A stretch of 64,000 nt of DNA from Hordeum vulgare subsp. vulgare. Lineage: Eukaryota; Streptophyta; Magnoliopsida; Poales; Poaceae. The number at the start of each line of letters is the position of its first letter. Within the stretch, counting starts at the first letter, position 1. The notes beneath the pieces were generated by a model that was not told the origin of the DNA, searched no databases, and was given only the letters and a program-made list of their open reading frames with translations. The DNA lies in the NCBI RefSeq assembly GCF_904849725.1, contig NC_058518.1, positions 413,423,081 to 413,487,080 of the forward strand, written 5' to 3'. The position numbers and the translations under genes are program-made. Below are positions 1-10,429 of the stretch, piece by piece.

Positions 1-977
1 GTAGCTTGCCATGTTGGCGTCCCTGGCGTCCCATTCGCCAGAAACTTGTCGCACCACCAAGTCTGAGTCGCCGAAGCATATGAGCCGCCAGATGCCAATC
101 TCCTTTGCAAGCCGGAGGCCATGAGCCAGTGATTCATACTCGGCGACGTTGTTGGAGGCGGCGAAGTGGATCTGGAGAGCATACTTGAGCTGGTCTCCTT
201 TCGGAGACGTCAAGACGATGTCGGCTCCCAGACCAGTCCGCGTCTTTGAGCCGTCGAAGTGCATCCGCCAATGCGTAGAGTCTGGAGGTGGTGGCTCGAA
301 CTGGGTTTCGGCCCAGTCGACTAAGAAGTCGGCCACCACCTGAGATTTGATGGCGGTGCGAGGCTCGTAGTGGATATCGTGGTCCGCCATGGCGATGGAC
401 CATTTGGCAATCCTGTGAGTTGCATCATGGTTGCCCATGATTTCTGAAAGTGGAGCAGTGCTCACCACGGTGATAGCATGCTCCTCGAAGTATTGCTTCA
501 ACTTCTTTGCAGCAAGGTAAACACCATAACACATTTTTTGGTAGTGGGGATAGTTCTGCTTGGAGGCGGACAAGACCTCGCTGAGGTAGTAGACAGGCGC
601 TGCACTAACAGTACCTTGCCCTCCTCCTTGCATTGAACTACCAACACTACACTAACCACGTGGGTGGTCGCTGCAATGTATATGAGTATGGGTTCCCTTT
701 CATCCGGCGCTGCCAAGATTGGCACGCTCGAGATGACCCGCTTGAGGTCGCGGAAGGTTTCGTCCGCCTGGTTGTTCCACTCGAATTTCGTCTTCTTCTT
801 CATGAGCTGGTAGAGTTGAAGGGCCTTCTCGCCAAGCCGGCTGACGAACCGGCTAAGGGACGCCAAGCAGCCGGCGAACTTCTGTACGTCTAGGATCCGA
901 GCCGGCTGCACCATCCGCTCGATAGTGCCGATCTTCTCGGGGTTCGCCTCGATGCCACGAGCGGACACGAAGAACCC
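1..977 (-). pseudogene. Element A pol: end of RT, RNase H and second RNase H-like domain (partial)
   Basis: From 977 downward the minus strand reads the gypsy RT thumb and connection (GIEANPEKIGTIERM, then QKFAGCLASLSRFVSRLGEK), followed by the start of an RNase H domain around 640-500. Near 290-20 a second RNase H-like core is visible: FDGSKTRTGLGADIVL, then AASNNVAEYESLAHGL, then FGDSDLVVRQVSGEWDA. These blocks supply the Asp, Glu and Asp positions expected of an RNase H fold. Two RNase H-like domains in tandem are the signature of Tat-lineage elements. The reading frame changes several times, so the region is a pseudogene. It continues to the left outside the window, where integrase is expected. 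It is cut from its upstream half by the solo LTR at 978. Confidence 0.8.
973..977. repeat. Target-site duplication AACCC of the solo LTR (left copy; right copy 2500-2504)
   Basis: AACCC occurs directly before TGATACG at 978 and directly after the terminal TCA at 2499. Removing 978-2504 restores the reading of element A RT across the site. Confidence 0.93.
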
Positions 978-2499
978 TGATACGTCCATTTTGCATGATG
1001 TTTTCATGTTGATATTTATCGCTTCTTTGGCTGTTATTTCACTTCATGGTACTATTCTTATGCCTTTTCTCTCTTATTTTGCAAGGTTTACATGAAGAGG
1101 GGGAATACCGGCAACTGGAATTCTGGCCTGAAAGTGGAGCAAAGTTGAGATACCTATTCTGCGCAACTCCAAACGCCATAAAAATCAACGAGGAATTTTT
1201 TCCCGATTTTTCAAAAATACTGGGTCGAAGAAGTCCCAGAGGGACACCAGGGGGTGCCCACAAGCCTGCACGGCGCGGCCACCCCCAGGCCGCGCCATGG
1301 GGGCTTGTGGGCAGCCCACTGGCCCACTTGCTCCCCTCTTTTTCTATATGGAGGGCTTCGTCGAGGAAAAAATCAGGGAGGAGCTTTTTCGTGGTTTCGC
1401 CACTGCCACGAGGCGGAACTTGAGCAAAACCAATCTAGAGCTCCGGCACGACGATCCTGCCGGGGAAACTTCCCTCCCGCAGGGGGAAATCGTCGCCATC
1501 GTCAACACCAACACTCCTCTCATCGGAGGGGACTCGTCACCATCAACATCTTCATCAGCACCATCTCATCTCCAAACCCTAGTTCATCACTTGTAACCAA
1601 TCTCCGTCTCGCGACTCCGATTGGTACTTGTAAGGTTCCTAGTAGTGTTGATTACTCTTTGTAGTTGATGCTAGTTGGATTAGTTGGTGGAAGAGTTTAT
1701 GTTCAGATCCTTGATGTTACTCATTACCTCTCTGATCATGAATATGATTATGCTTTGTGAGTAGTTACTTTTGTTCCTGAGGACATGGGATAAGTCATGC
1801 TAATAGTAGTCATGTGAATTTGGTATTCGTTCGGTATTTTGATATGTCGTATGTTGTTTTTCCTCTACTGGTGTTATGTGAATGTCGACTACATAACACT
1901 TCACCATTATTTGGGCCTAGAGGAAGGCATTGGGAAGTAGTAAGTAGATGATGGGTTGCTAGAGTGACATAAGCTTAAACCCTAGTTTATGCGTTACTTC
2001 GTAAGGGGCTCATTTGGATCCACTAGTTCAATGCTATGGTTAGACTTTGTCTTAATTCTTCTTTCATAGTTGCGGATGCTTGCGAGAGGGGTTAATCATA
2101 AGTGGGATGCTTGTCCAAGTAAGGGAAGTACCCAAGCGCCGGTCCACCCACATATCAAACTATCAAAGTAACAAATGCGAATCATATCAACATGATGAAA
2201 CTAGCATGATAGAAATTCCCGTGTGTCCTCGGGAGCGTTTTTCCTCCTATAAGACTTTGTCCAGGCTTGTCCCTTGCTACAAAAGGGATTGGGCCACTTT
2301 GCTGCACCATTGCTACTTTTGTTACTTGTTGCTTGCTACGAATCATCTCACCACACAATCACTCGTTACCGACAATTTCAGTGCGTGCAGATTTTACCTT
2401 CCTGAAAACCACTTGTCAGATCCTTCTGCTCCTCGTTGGGTCCGACACTCTTACTTATCGAAAGGACTACGATTGATCCCCTGTACTTGTGGGTCATCA
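978..2499 (+). mobile_element. Solo LTR of the element-B family, inserted in element A
   Basis: The unit starts TGATACGTCC and ends GGGTCATCA. It is flanked by a perfect 5-bp duplication AACCC at 973-977 and 2500-2504, and no internal sequence is present. It aligns by eye along its full length with the two LTRs of element B but is more diverged. It has the GC hairpin (1254-1315), a TATA-like CTATATGGAGG near 1344 and the downstream GAAAAAATC motif. A solo LTR is the usual product of recombination between the two LTRs of a full element. The ORFs inside it (for example 2080-2514) are conserved in all three LTR copies only because the DNA is conserved, so I do not call them genes. Confidence 0.95.
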
Positions 2500-2504
2500 A
2501 ACCC

Positions 2505-3230
2505 CAAGAGTTAGCCGCCTGGAACCCCAAGGACGCACTTCTCCGGGTTGAGCCGGATCTTGTATTCGCACAGGTTAGCGAACGTCTCCCGCAGGTCGTC
2601 GAGGAGGCTGAAGTGCTGCTTTGTCTTGACGACGATGTCATCCACATAGACGTGGATGTTTCTGCCGATCTGTGGCAGTAGGCACTGCTGCATGCAGCGT
2701 TGGAACGTCGCACCAGCGTTCTTCAGACCGAACGTCATGGTGGTGTAGCAGTAGGCCCCGAAGGGCGTGATGAAGGAGGTCTTGAGGCGATCAGGTGGAT
2801 CCAGCTTGATTTGATGGTAGCGTGAATAAGCATCCAGAAATGACAGCATTTCGCACCCTGCAGTGGAGTCGATCACTTGATCTATCCTAGGCAACGTGAA
2901 AGGGTCTTTCGGATAGGCCTTATTCAAGCTAGTGTAATCGATACACATTCGCCAGGTGTTGTTCTTTTTCAGCAGCAGGACTGGATTGGCTAACCAGTCC
3001 GGGTGGAAAACCTCCATGATGAAGCCGGCTGCAAGGAGCCGGGTAATCTCTTCTCCAATTGTGCGTCGCTTCCCCGCGGCGAAGCGGCGCAAGGGTTGTT
3101 TCACCGGCTTTGCATCCGGACGCACGTGAAGTTTGTGCTTCGCGTACTTCCTCGGAACACCCGACATGTCTTTGGGGGACCATGCAAAGATGTCTCGATT
3201 CTCACGGAGGAAGTCGACAAGCTCACCTTC
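2505..3230 (-). pseudogene. Element A reverse transcriptase, N-terminal and palm part
   Basis: The minus strand from about 3167 to 2511 is an open stretch of gypsy RT. It includes PDWLANPVLLLKKNNTWRMC, YTSLNKAYPKDPFTLPRID, SFLDAYSRYHQIKL, a TFGLKNAGATFQRCM block and the catalytic YVDD in HVYVDDIVVKT. It ends in the NPEKC..G block exactly where the solo LTR interrupts it. The enzyme copies element RNA into DNA in the cytoplasmic particle. No stop is seen inside this part, but it is separated from both neighbours by later insertions and cannot be expressed as a whole. YVDD rather than FMDD separates A from element B. Confidence 0.9.
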
Positions 3231-3737
3231 CTATTTGGGGCTGAGGCCAGCCCCGATGGTGACACATTGTTTGGGGTTTGCAGGGTCGAGTGGAACCTGC
3301 TTGGTTTCTTTGGCCGGCTTGAAGGAGCCCTCGCCGGCCGACTGGGACGGAGGAGAAGGAAACGTCGGCTGCTCGGTAGCCTGGGCCACGAGCCGGTCGA
3401 TCTTCCGCTTCTCCTCAGTAATCACCAGGGCGTCGGCGAGGCGGCTGCTATCTTGGGCGCACTCGAGCGACTTCTTGTAGTGGCCAGCAATGGTGATGAT
3501 GCCCTTTGGACCCGGCATCTTCATCTTCAGGTAGGCATAATGCAGTATAGCCATGAACTTGGCCACAGCCGGTCTGCCCAGTAGCGCGTGATACGGGCTG
3601 CTGAGATCCACTACCTCGAACCAAATGGACTCGCGCCGGAAGTGAGCCTTGTCGCCGAAGAGGACGTCCAGCTGGATTTTGCCGATAGGCGAGCAGGACT
3701 GTCCAGGCACGATGCCGTGGAAAACAGTGCTGGTCGG
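3231..3737 (-). pseudogene. Element A protease C-terminal half and protease-RT linker
   Basis: The minus strand reads a retropepsin C-terminal half (ESIWFEVVDLSSPYHALLGR, where the ALLGRP block is the usual second hallmark). It then reads a linker rich in charged residues, ending at a stop near 3231 just before the RT reading. The upstream half of the protease, with the active-site Asp, lies at 14010-14263 on the far side of element B. The join is clean: 3733-3737 (GTCGG) and 14010-14014 (GTTGG) are the target duplication of B. Confidence 0.82.
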
Positions 3738-5265
3738 TGATACGTCCATTTGGCATCATGCTTTCATGTTGATATTTATTGCTTTATGGGCTGTTATATT
3801 ACTTTGTGGTACCATATTTATGCCTTTTCTCTCTTATTTTGCAAGGTTGATTTGAAGAAGGAGAATTCAGGCAGCTGGAATTCTGGACTTGAAAAGGAGC
3901 AAATCTTAGTCCACTATTCTGCACATCTCCAAATGCCCTGAAAAGTTACGCGGAATTTTTTGGGATTATATAAAAAAATACTAGGCTAAAGAAGTACCAC
4001 AGGGGGGCTACCAGGGCGCCACAAGCCCTGCCACCGCCACGCCCCCTGGTGGCGGAGGGCAAGCTTATGGGCTCCCTGACGGCCCACTAGCCCCCCTCTT
4101 TTGCTATATGAAGGGTTTCGTTCCAGAAAAAATCAATCCGGAGCTTTTCCGTGGTTTCGCCGCCACCACAAGGCGGAACTTGAGCAGATCCAATCTAGAG
4201 CTCCGGCAGGACGATCCTACCGGGGAAACTTCCCTCCTGGAGGGGGAAATCGTCGCCATCGTCATCACCAACACTCCTCTCGTCGTAGGGGAGGCATCTT
4301 CATCAACATCTTCATTAGCACCATCTCCTCTCCAATCCCTAGTTCATCTCTTGTAACCAATCTCCGTCTCACGACTCCGATTGGTACTTGTAAGGTTACT
4401 AGTAGTGTTGATTACTCTTTGTAGTTGATGCTAGTTGGATTACTTGGTGGAAGAGTTTATGTTCAGATCCTTGATGCTATTCATTACACCTCTAATCATG
4501 TTTATGCTTATGCTTTGTGAGTAGTTACTTTTGTTCCTGAGGACATGGGATAAGTCATGCTGATAATAGTCATGTGCGTTTGATATTCGTTCGGTATTTT
4601 GATATGATGTATGTTGTTTTTCCTCTAGTGGTGTTATGTGAATGTCGACTACATAACACTTCACCATATTTGGGCCTAGAGGAAGGAATTGGGGAGTAGT
4701 AAGTAGATGATGGGTTGCTGGAGTGACAGAAGCTTAAACCCCAGTCTATGCGTTGCTTCATGAGGGGCTGATTTGGATCCACTAGTTTAATGCTATGGTT
4801 AGACGTTGTCTTAATTCTTCTTTCGTAGTTGCGGATGCTTGCGAGAGGGGTTAATCATAAGTGGGATGCTTGTCCAAGTAAGGGCAGTACCCAAGCGCTG
4901 GTCCACCCACATATCAAACTATCAAAGTAACGAACGTGAATCATATGAACATGATGAAACTAGCATGACAGAAATTCCCGTGTGTCCTCGGGAGCGTTTT
5001 TCCTCCTATAAGACTTTGTTCAGGCTTGTCCCTTGCTACAAAAGGGATTGGGCCACTTGCTGCACCATTGCTACTACTTGTTACTTGTTACTTTTCGCTT
5101 GCTACGTTTCACCTCACTACACGATCACTTGTTACCGCTACTTTCAGTGCTTGCAGTTATTACCTTGCTGAAAACCATTTATTAGAGCCTTCTGCTCCTC
5201 ATTGGGTTCGACACTCTTACTTATCAAAAGGACTACGATTGATCCCCTATACTTGTGGGTCATCA
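3738..5265 (+). repeat. Element B 5' LTR
   Basis: It starts TGATACGTCCATTTGG and ends CTTGTGGGTCATCA, 1528 bp. In order it contains an AT-rich segment GGGATTATATAAAA (about 3962), the GC hairpin 4016-4072, a CTATATGAAGG TATA-like box near 4104, and the CCAGAAAAAATC motif near 4125. The probable transcription start is close after the TATA-like box (inference). It is nearly identical to the 3' LTR. Confidence 0.95.
4016..4072 (+). promoter_or_regulatory. GC hairpin upstream of the LTR TATA region (element B, 5' LTR)
   Basis: GCCACAAGCC and a partner arm GCTTATGGGC enclose an inner CCACCGCC...GGTGGCGG pair. The 3' LTR copy (12763-12818) keeps the better outer arm GCTTGTGGGC. The same module is found at matching positions in the LTRs of C, E and F and in the solo LTR, so it is conserved across families. 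Confidence 0.75.
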
Positions 5266-5276
5266 AGACTCTTTTC

Positions 5277-5294
5277 TAGCGCCGTTGTCGGGGA
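5277..5294 (+). promoter_or_regulatory. Element B primer-binding site, tRNA-Asp-like
   Basis: TAGCGCCGTTGTCGGGGA lies 11 nt inside the LTR end. The intact form in element E is TGGCGCCGTTGCCGGGGA, which from memory is complementary to the 3' end of plant tRNA-Asp and typical of Athila elements. The second base is mutated here (TA for TG). Confidence 0.8.
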
Positions 5295-5356
5295 GTGAAG
5301 TGCCTTTGGTAAGTGGAAATTGGTAAGGAAACATTTTTATACTGTGCTGAAATTTA

Positions 5357-7243
5357 TTGTCACTTGTCACTATGGAAACTGTTCCTTTGAGGAGTTTTTT
5401 CGGGGTATCTTCACCACGAACGGAAGCACGAGGAGTTGTTCCTCGACCTGAGGTACCTACTGAAAATATCTTTTATGAAATTCCTTCGGGTATTCTTGAG
5501 AAACTGCTGGCTAATCCTTTTATAGGAGATGGATCTTCACATCCAGACTTGCATCTAATCTATGTAGATGAAGTTTGTGGCTTATTTAAGCTTGCAGGTT
5601 TGCCTGAGGGTAAGGTAAATAAGAAAGTATTTCCTTTATCTTTGAAGGATAAGGCGTTGACATGGTATAGGCTATGTGATGAAACTGGACCATGGGACTA
5701 CAATCGGTTGAAATTGGAATTTCATCATAAGTTTTATCCTATGCATTTAGTACATCATGATCGGAACTTTATTTATAACTTTTAGCCTCGTGACAGGGAA
5801 AGCATAGCTCAAGCTTGGGGGAGGCTTAAATCAATGCTATATTCATGCCGCAATCATGAGCTCTCGAGAGAAATTATCACCCAAAACTTTTATGCTCGGC
5901 TTTCTCATGAAGATCGTACCATGCTTGACACTTCTTGTACCGCTTCTTTTATGAAGAAGGATATTGACCACAAGTGGAATTTATTGGAGAGAATCAAACA
6001 TAACTCTGAAGATTGGGAGCTGGAGGAAGGTAAGGAGTCAGGTATGAATTTCAAGTTCGATTGCGTTAAATCTTTTGTTGAGACAAACACTTTTAGAGAT
6101 TTTAGCGCTAAGTATGGACTTGAATCTGAGATAGTAGCTTCTCTATGTGAATATTTTGCTGCTCATGTTGATCTTCCCAAAGAGAAGTGGTTTAAGTATC
6201 ATCCTCCTGTAGAAAGCAACATAGTCAAAACCAATCTAGTTGAGGAGAAAGTCATTGCTTTTAGTGATCCTGTTGTTCCTTGTGCTTACACTGAGAAACC
6301 ACCATACCCTGCTAGGATAAAGGATTATTCTAAAGCTCCAACTGTGATACGTAGGGGTTACACTAGACCACTTGCACCCCCTGAGGAGATTAGAGTTGAA
6401 CCTAGTGTTGCTATTATCAAAGATCTCTTAGCCGAAGACATAGATGGGCATGTTATAAAATTTTGCAAGGACTCTGCTAGAATTGCTAAACCTCACGCGA
6501 AAGACAAACACGGACCTGTAGTTGGCCTGCCCGTTGTTTCTGTCAAGATAGGAGATCACTGTTACCATGGTTTATGTGATATGGGAGCTAGTGTTAGTGC
6601 AATACCCCGTTCCTTATATGATGAAATCAAAGATGAGATTGCACCTGCTGAGTTAGAACCCATTGATGTCACTATTACGCTAGCTAATAGAGACACTATC
6701 TTCCCTCTGGGAATTGTGAGAGACGTAGAAGTTCTGTGTGGTAAGACAAAGTATCCTACTGATTCCCTCGTCCTTGGTACTGCACAAGATAACTTTTGTC
6801 CCATCATATTTGGTAGACCCTTTCTCAACACTGTCAATGCTCACATTGATTCCACTAAGCAGACCGTCACTGTTAGTTTCGAGGGTGTGTCTCATGAATT
6901 TAACTTCTCCAAGTTTGGAAGACAACCCCATGAAAAAGAGTCGTCTGGAAGGGATGAAATTATTGCTCTTGCCTCTATTGTCGTACCTCCTACGGATCCT
7001 TTAGAGCAATATCTGCTTGAGCATGAAAATGATATGCATATGGAGGAGAGAGATGAGATAGATAAAATTGTCTTAGAACAGTATCCTATTCTCAAGAATA
7101 ATCTACCTGTTGAACTACTTGGGGATCCTCCCCCACCAAAGGGTGATCCTGTGTTCAAGCTTAAACAGTTGCCTGATACTCTTAAGTATGCCTATCTTGA
7201 TGATAAGGAGATATATCCTGTTATTATTAGTGCTCTCCTCTGA
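5357..7243 (+). pseudogene. Element B gag-protease, with an internal stop
   Basis: One frame runs from 5357 to 7243 with a TAG at 5783-5785. The gag part has the retrotransposon gag block: KDKALTWYRLCDE, FHHKFYP, then SIAQAWGRLKSML. Gag forms the particle that packages element RNA. The retropepsin lies near codon 408 (LCDMGASVSAIP, active-site Asp in D-M-G-A), with IIFGRPFLNT as its second block; it cleaves the polyprotein. The reading ends at TGA 7241-7243, then continues in the same frame into pol, so that stop is probably a mutation too. I see no clear CCHC zinc knuckle. The 13-nt polypurine tract sequence recurs at 5811-5823, encoding Q-A-W-G. Confidence 0.9.
5811..5823 (+). promoter_or_regulatory. 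Polypurine-tract-like 13-mer inside element B gag
   Basis: AAGCTTGGGGGAG is identical to the true polypurine tract at 12472-12484. It is also found at the same gag position in elements E and F. Whether it primes plus-strand synthesis is unknown. Confidence 0.5.
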
Positions 7244-9330
7244 GAGTACGAAGAGAAAAAGTTACTAAAAACTCTGAGGAAGCACCGTGCTGCTATTGGA
7301 TATACTCTTGACGATCTTAAGGGTATTAGTCCCACTCTATGTCAGCACAAGATTAAAACCGATCCTGACTTTAAACCAGTTGTTGATCATCAAAGGAGAT
7401 TAAATCCTATGATGAAAGAGGTCGTCAGAAAAGAAATATTAAAGCTTGTGGAAGCAGGAATCATTTATCCTGTTGCTCATAGTGATTAGGTAAGTCCAGT
7501 ACATTGCGTACCTAAGAAGGGAGGTATCACCGTCGTTCCTAATGATAAGGATGAACTAATCCCACAAAGGATTATTACCGGCTATAGGATGGTGATAGAC
7601 TTTCGGAAACTGAAGAAGGCAACCAGGAAAGATCATTATCCTTTGTCATTTATTGACCAAATGCTAGAAAGGCTATCAAAACACACACACTTCTGCTTTC
7701 TAGACGGTTATTCAGGTTTCTCGCAAATACCTGTTGCACAATCTGATCAAGAGAAAACCACTTTCACCTGCCCCTTCGGTACCTTTGCTTGTAGACGTAT
7801 GCCTTTTGGCTTATGCAATACACCTGCCACTTTTCAAAGATGTATGATGGCTATATTCTCTCACTTTTGTGAAAAGATTGTCGAGGTTTTCATGGATGAC
7901 TTCTCCGTTTACGGGTCTTCCTTTGATGATTGCCTTAGCAACCTTGATCGAGTCTTACAGAGATGAAAAGATACCAACCTCGTCTTGAATTGGGAGAAGT
8001 GCCACATTATGGTTAATGAAGGTATCGTCTTAGGACACAAATTTTCTGAAAGAGGCATTGAAGTTGATAAGGCTAAGGTTGATGCAATTGAGAAAATGCC
8101 TTGCCCCACAGATATCAGAGGTATATGAAGTTTCCTAGGTCATGCTGGTTTCTATAGAAGGTTCATTAAAGACTTCTCTAAGATTTCTAGGCCTCTTACC
8201 AACCTCTTGCAGAAGGATGTTCCTTTTGTTTTTGATGAGGATTGTGAGGAAGCTTTCGAAATACTTAAGAAGGCTTTGATAACCGCACCTATTGTTCAAC
8301 CACCTGACTGGAACTTGCCCTTTGAAATCATGTGCGATGCTAGTGATTATGTTGTTGGTGCTATTCTAGGACAAAGAGTTGACAAGAAGTTGAATGTCAT
8401 TCACTACGCTAGTAAAACTCTAGACAGTGCCCAAAGAAACTATGCCACTACGGAGAAGGAATTTTTACAGTCGTGTTTGCATGTGAAAAGTTCAGATCAT
8501 ATATAGTTGATTCCAAAGTCACTATTCACTCTGATCATGCTGTTATTAAGTACCTTATGGAGAAAAAGGACGCTAAGCCTAGACTGATCAGATGGGTTCT
8601 CCTGCTACAAGAATTTGATTTGCACGTCGTTGACCGAAAGGGTGCTGATAACCCTGTAGCAGATAACTTGTCTAGGCTAGAGAATGTCCTTGATGACCCA
8701 CTACCTATTGATGACAACTTTCCTGATGAGCAATTAAATGTCATCCGCACTTCACATAGTGCACCGTGGTATGCCGATTATGCGAACTATATCATAGCCA
8801 AATACATACCACCCAGTTTCACCTATCAGCAAAATAAGAAATTCTTCTTTGATTTGAGACACTACTTTTGGGATGATCCTCACCTTTATAAGGAAGGAGT
8901 AGATGGTGTTATTAGACGTTGTGTGCCTGAACATGAACAGGGACAGATCCTGCAGAAGTGTCATTCCGAAGCCTACGGAGGGCACCATGCTGGAGATAGA
9001 ACTACCCATAAGGTATTGCAATCAGGTTTCTATTGGCCCACTCTCTTCAAGGATGCCCGTAAGTTTGTATTGTCTTGTGACGAATGCCAAAGAATAGGGA
9101 ACATCAGTAAGCGTCAGGAAATGCCTATGAACTATTCACTTGTCATTGAACCATTTGATGTCTGCGGTTTTGATTATATGGGACCCTTCCCGAGTTCCAA
9201 TGGGTACACTCACATCTTAGTTGTTGTGGATTACGTTACTAAGTGGGTAGAAGTTATCCCCACTAAAAATGCTGATCACCACACCTCTATTAAGATGCTT
9301 AAAGAAGTCATTTTCCCAAGACTTTGGAGT
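7244..9330 (+). pseudogene. Element B reverse transcriptase, RNase H and integrase N-terminal part, broken
   Basis: The gag frame continues through RT: YRMVIDFRKLKKATRKDHYP, FLDGYSGFSQIPVA, MPFGLCNTPATFQRC and the catalytic FMDD in VFMDDFSVYG near 7890. RNase H follows with CDASDYVVGAILGQR, KEFL and [11 protein letters not shown]. Stops occur at 7486-7488 (probably Trp to stop), 7964-7966 (probably Cys to stop) and 8125-8127 (probably Arg to stop). A frameshift occurs near 8470, inside RNase H. Integrase then starts in the new frame with the HHCC zinc-binding part ([11 protein letters not shown] ... SCDECQRIG, 8985-9095) and the first catalytic Asp in [21 protein letters not shown] second frameshift lies near 9320. 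Without these lesions this would be a complete gypsy pol core. Confidence 0.9.
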
Positions 9331-10150
9331 CCCTAGATATTTGATAACTGATGATGGTTCACACTTCATTCATGGTGTTTTCCGCAAGATGCTCACTAAG
9401 TATGATGTCAACCATAGAGTTGCATCTCCTTATCATCCTCAGTCTAGTGGTCAAGTGGAGTTGAGTAATAGGGACATCAAATTGATCGTACAAAAGACCG
9501 TCAATAGATCTCTAAAGAATTGGTCTAGCAAACTTGACGATGCACTATGGGCTTATAGGAATGCCTATAAGAATCCCATGGGCATGTCGCCGTATAAAAT
9601 GGTTTACGGTAAGGCCTGTCATTTACCTCTTGAGCTGGAACACATAGCTTATTGGGCAATCAAAGAGCTCAACTTCGATTTCAAACTTGCCGGTGAGAAG
9701 CGGTTGTTTGATATCAGCTCATTAGATGAATGGAGGGCCCAGGCATATGAGAATGCCAAGTTGTTCAAGGAAAAGGTTAAGAGATGGCACGACAAACGAA
9801 TACAGAAACGAGAGTTCAATGTAGGTGATTATGTCCTACTATACAATTCTCGTTTAAGATTCTTCGCAGGAAAGCTTCTCTCTAAATGGGAAGGTCCTTA
9901 CATTATCGAGGAAGTATATCGTTCCGGTGCCATCAAAATCAATAACACGGAAGGAAATTTTCCTAGAGTGGTAAATGGGCAAAGAATCAAACATTACATC
10001 TTTGGTACTCCCATAAATGTTGAGACCAATATCATCAATGTCATAACTCCAGAGGAGTACATAAGGCATGTTTATCAGCCTGTTTCAGACCCTGAAAACG
10101 AAGAGGTGTCTATTTCTGTAAGAAATTGGAGTCCGATGCTTTTCCAATAG
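9320..10150 (+). pseudogene. Element B integrase, catalytic core end and C-terminal domain
   Basis: After the frameshift near 9320 the frame that ends at 10150 carries the remaining catalytic residues ([15 protein letters not shown] and [16 protein letters not shown], the second Asp and the Glu of DD35E). It continues through [39 protein letters not shown] and a C-terminal GYVLLY-type fold ([30 protein letters not shown]). The [14 protein letters not shown] pattern is common to Athila-type integrases as far as I know. The protein would insert the element DNA into the chromosome and make the 5-bp duplications seen in this window. Confidence 0.9.
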
Positions 10151-10429
10151 GAAATTTCCTCCATTTTGGAATTTTTGGAAAATTAGAAAAATAAAAAGCA
10201 GTCCGGAGAGTGCACGAGGCGGCCACAAGCTTGGACACCGCCAACCCCTGGTGGCGGAGAGAGGGCTTGTGGGCACCTCGTGTGCCTCCCGTACTCCATT
10301 TTCTTGCGGAGAACTCCTTCTGGTCCAGAAAAAATCAATATATATTCACCCGAAGGTTTTGATCTCCGTATCGCGCAATCTTCCTCTGTTTTCGTTTCGA
10401 GCCTGTTTCAGTGGCAGATCTAGATCATC
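10151..10429 (+). promoter_or_regulatory. Internal LTR-promoter-like module before the 3' ORF of element B
   Basis: Between the integrase stop and the 3' ORF lies a copy of the LTR upstream arrangement. There is an AT-rich stretch (GGAATTTTTGGAAAATT), a long GC hairpin at 10211-10285 (outer arms GCACGAGG and CACCTCGTG, then GGCCACAAGC and GCTTGTGGG, inner CACCGCC and GGTGGCGG) and CCAGAAAAAATC near 10329. These occur in the same order and similar spacing in the LTR at about 3950-4130. No clear TATA box is kept. It could be a promoter for a short RNA of the 3' ORF, an RNA structure, or only a duplicated relic. Confidence 0.6.

Noticed and set aside
2080..2514. An ORF starting MREGLIISGMLVQVR inside the B-family LTRs (also at 4839 and 13583)
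   Set aside because: Present in all three LTRs because the LTR DNA is conserved. Stops and lengths differ between copies and no codon constraint or domain is visible.
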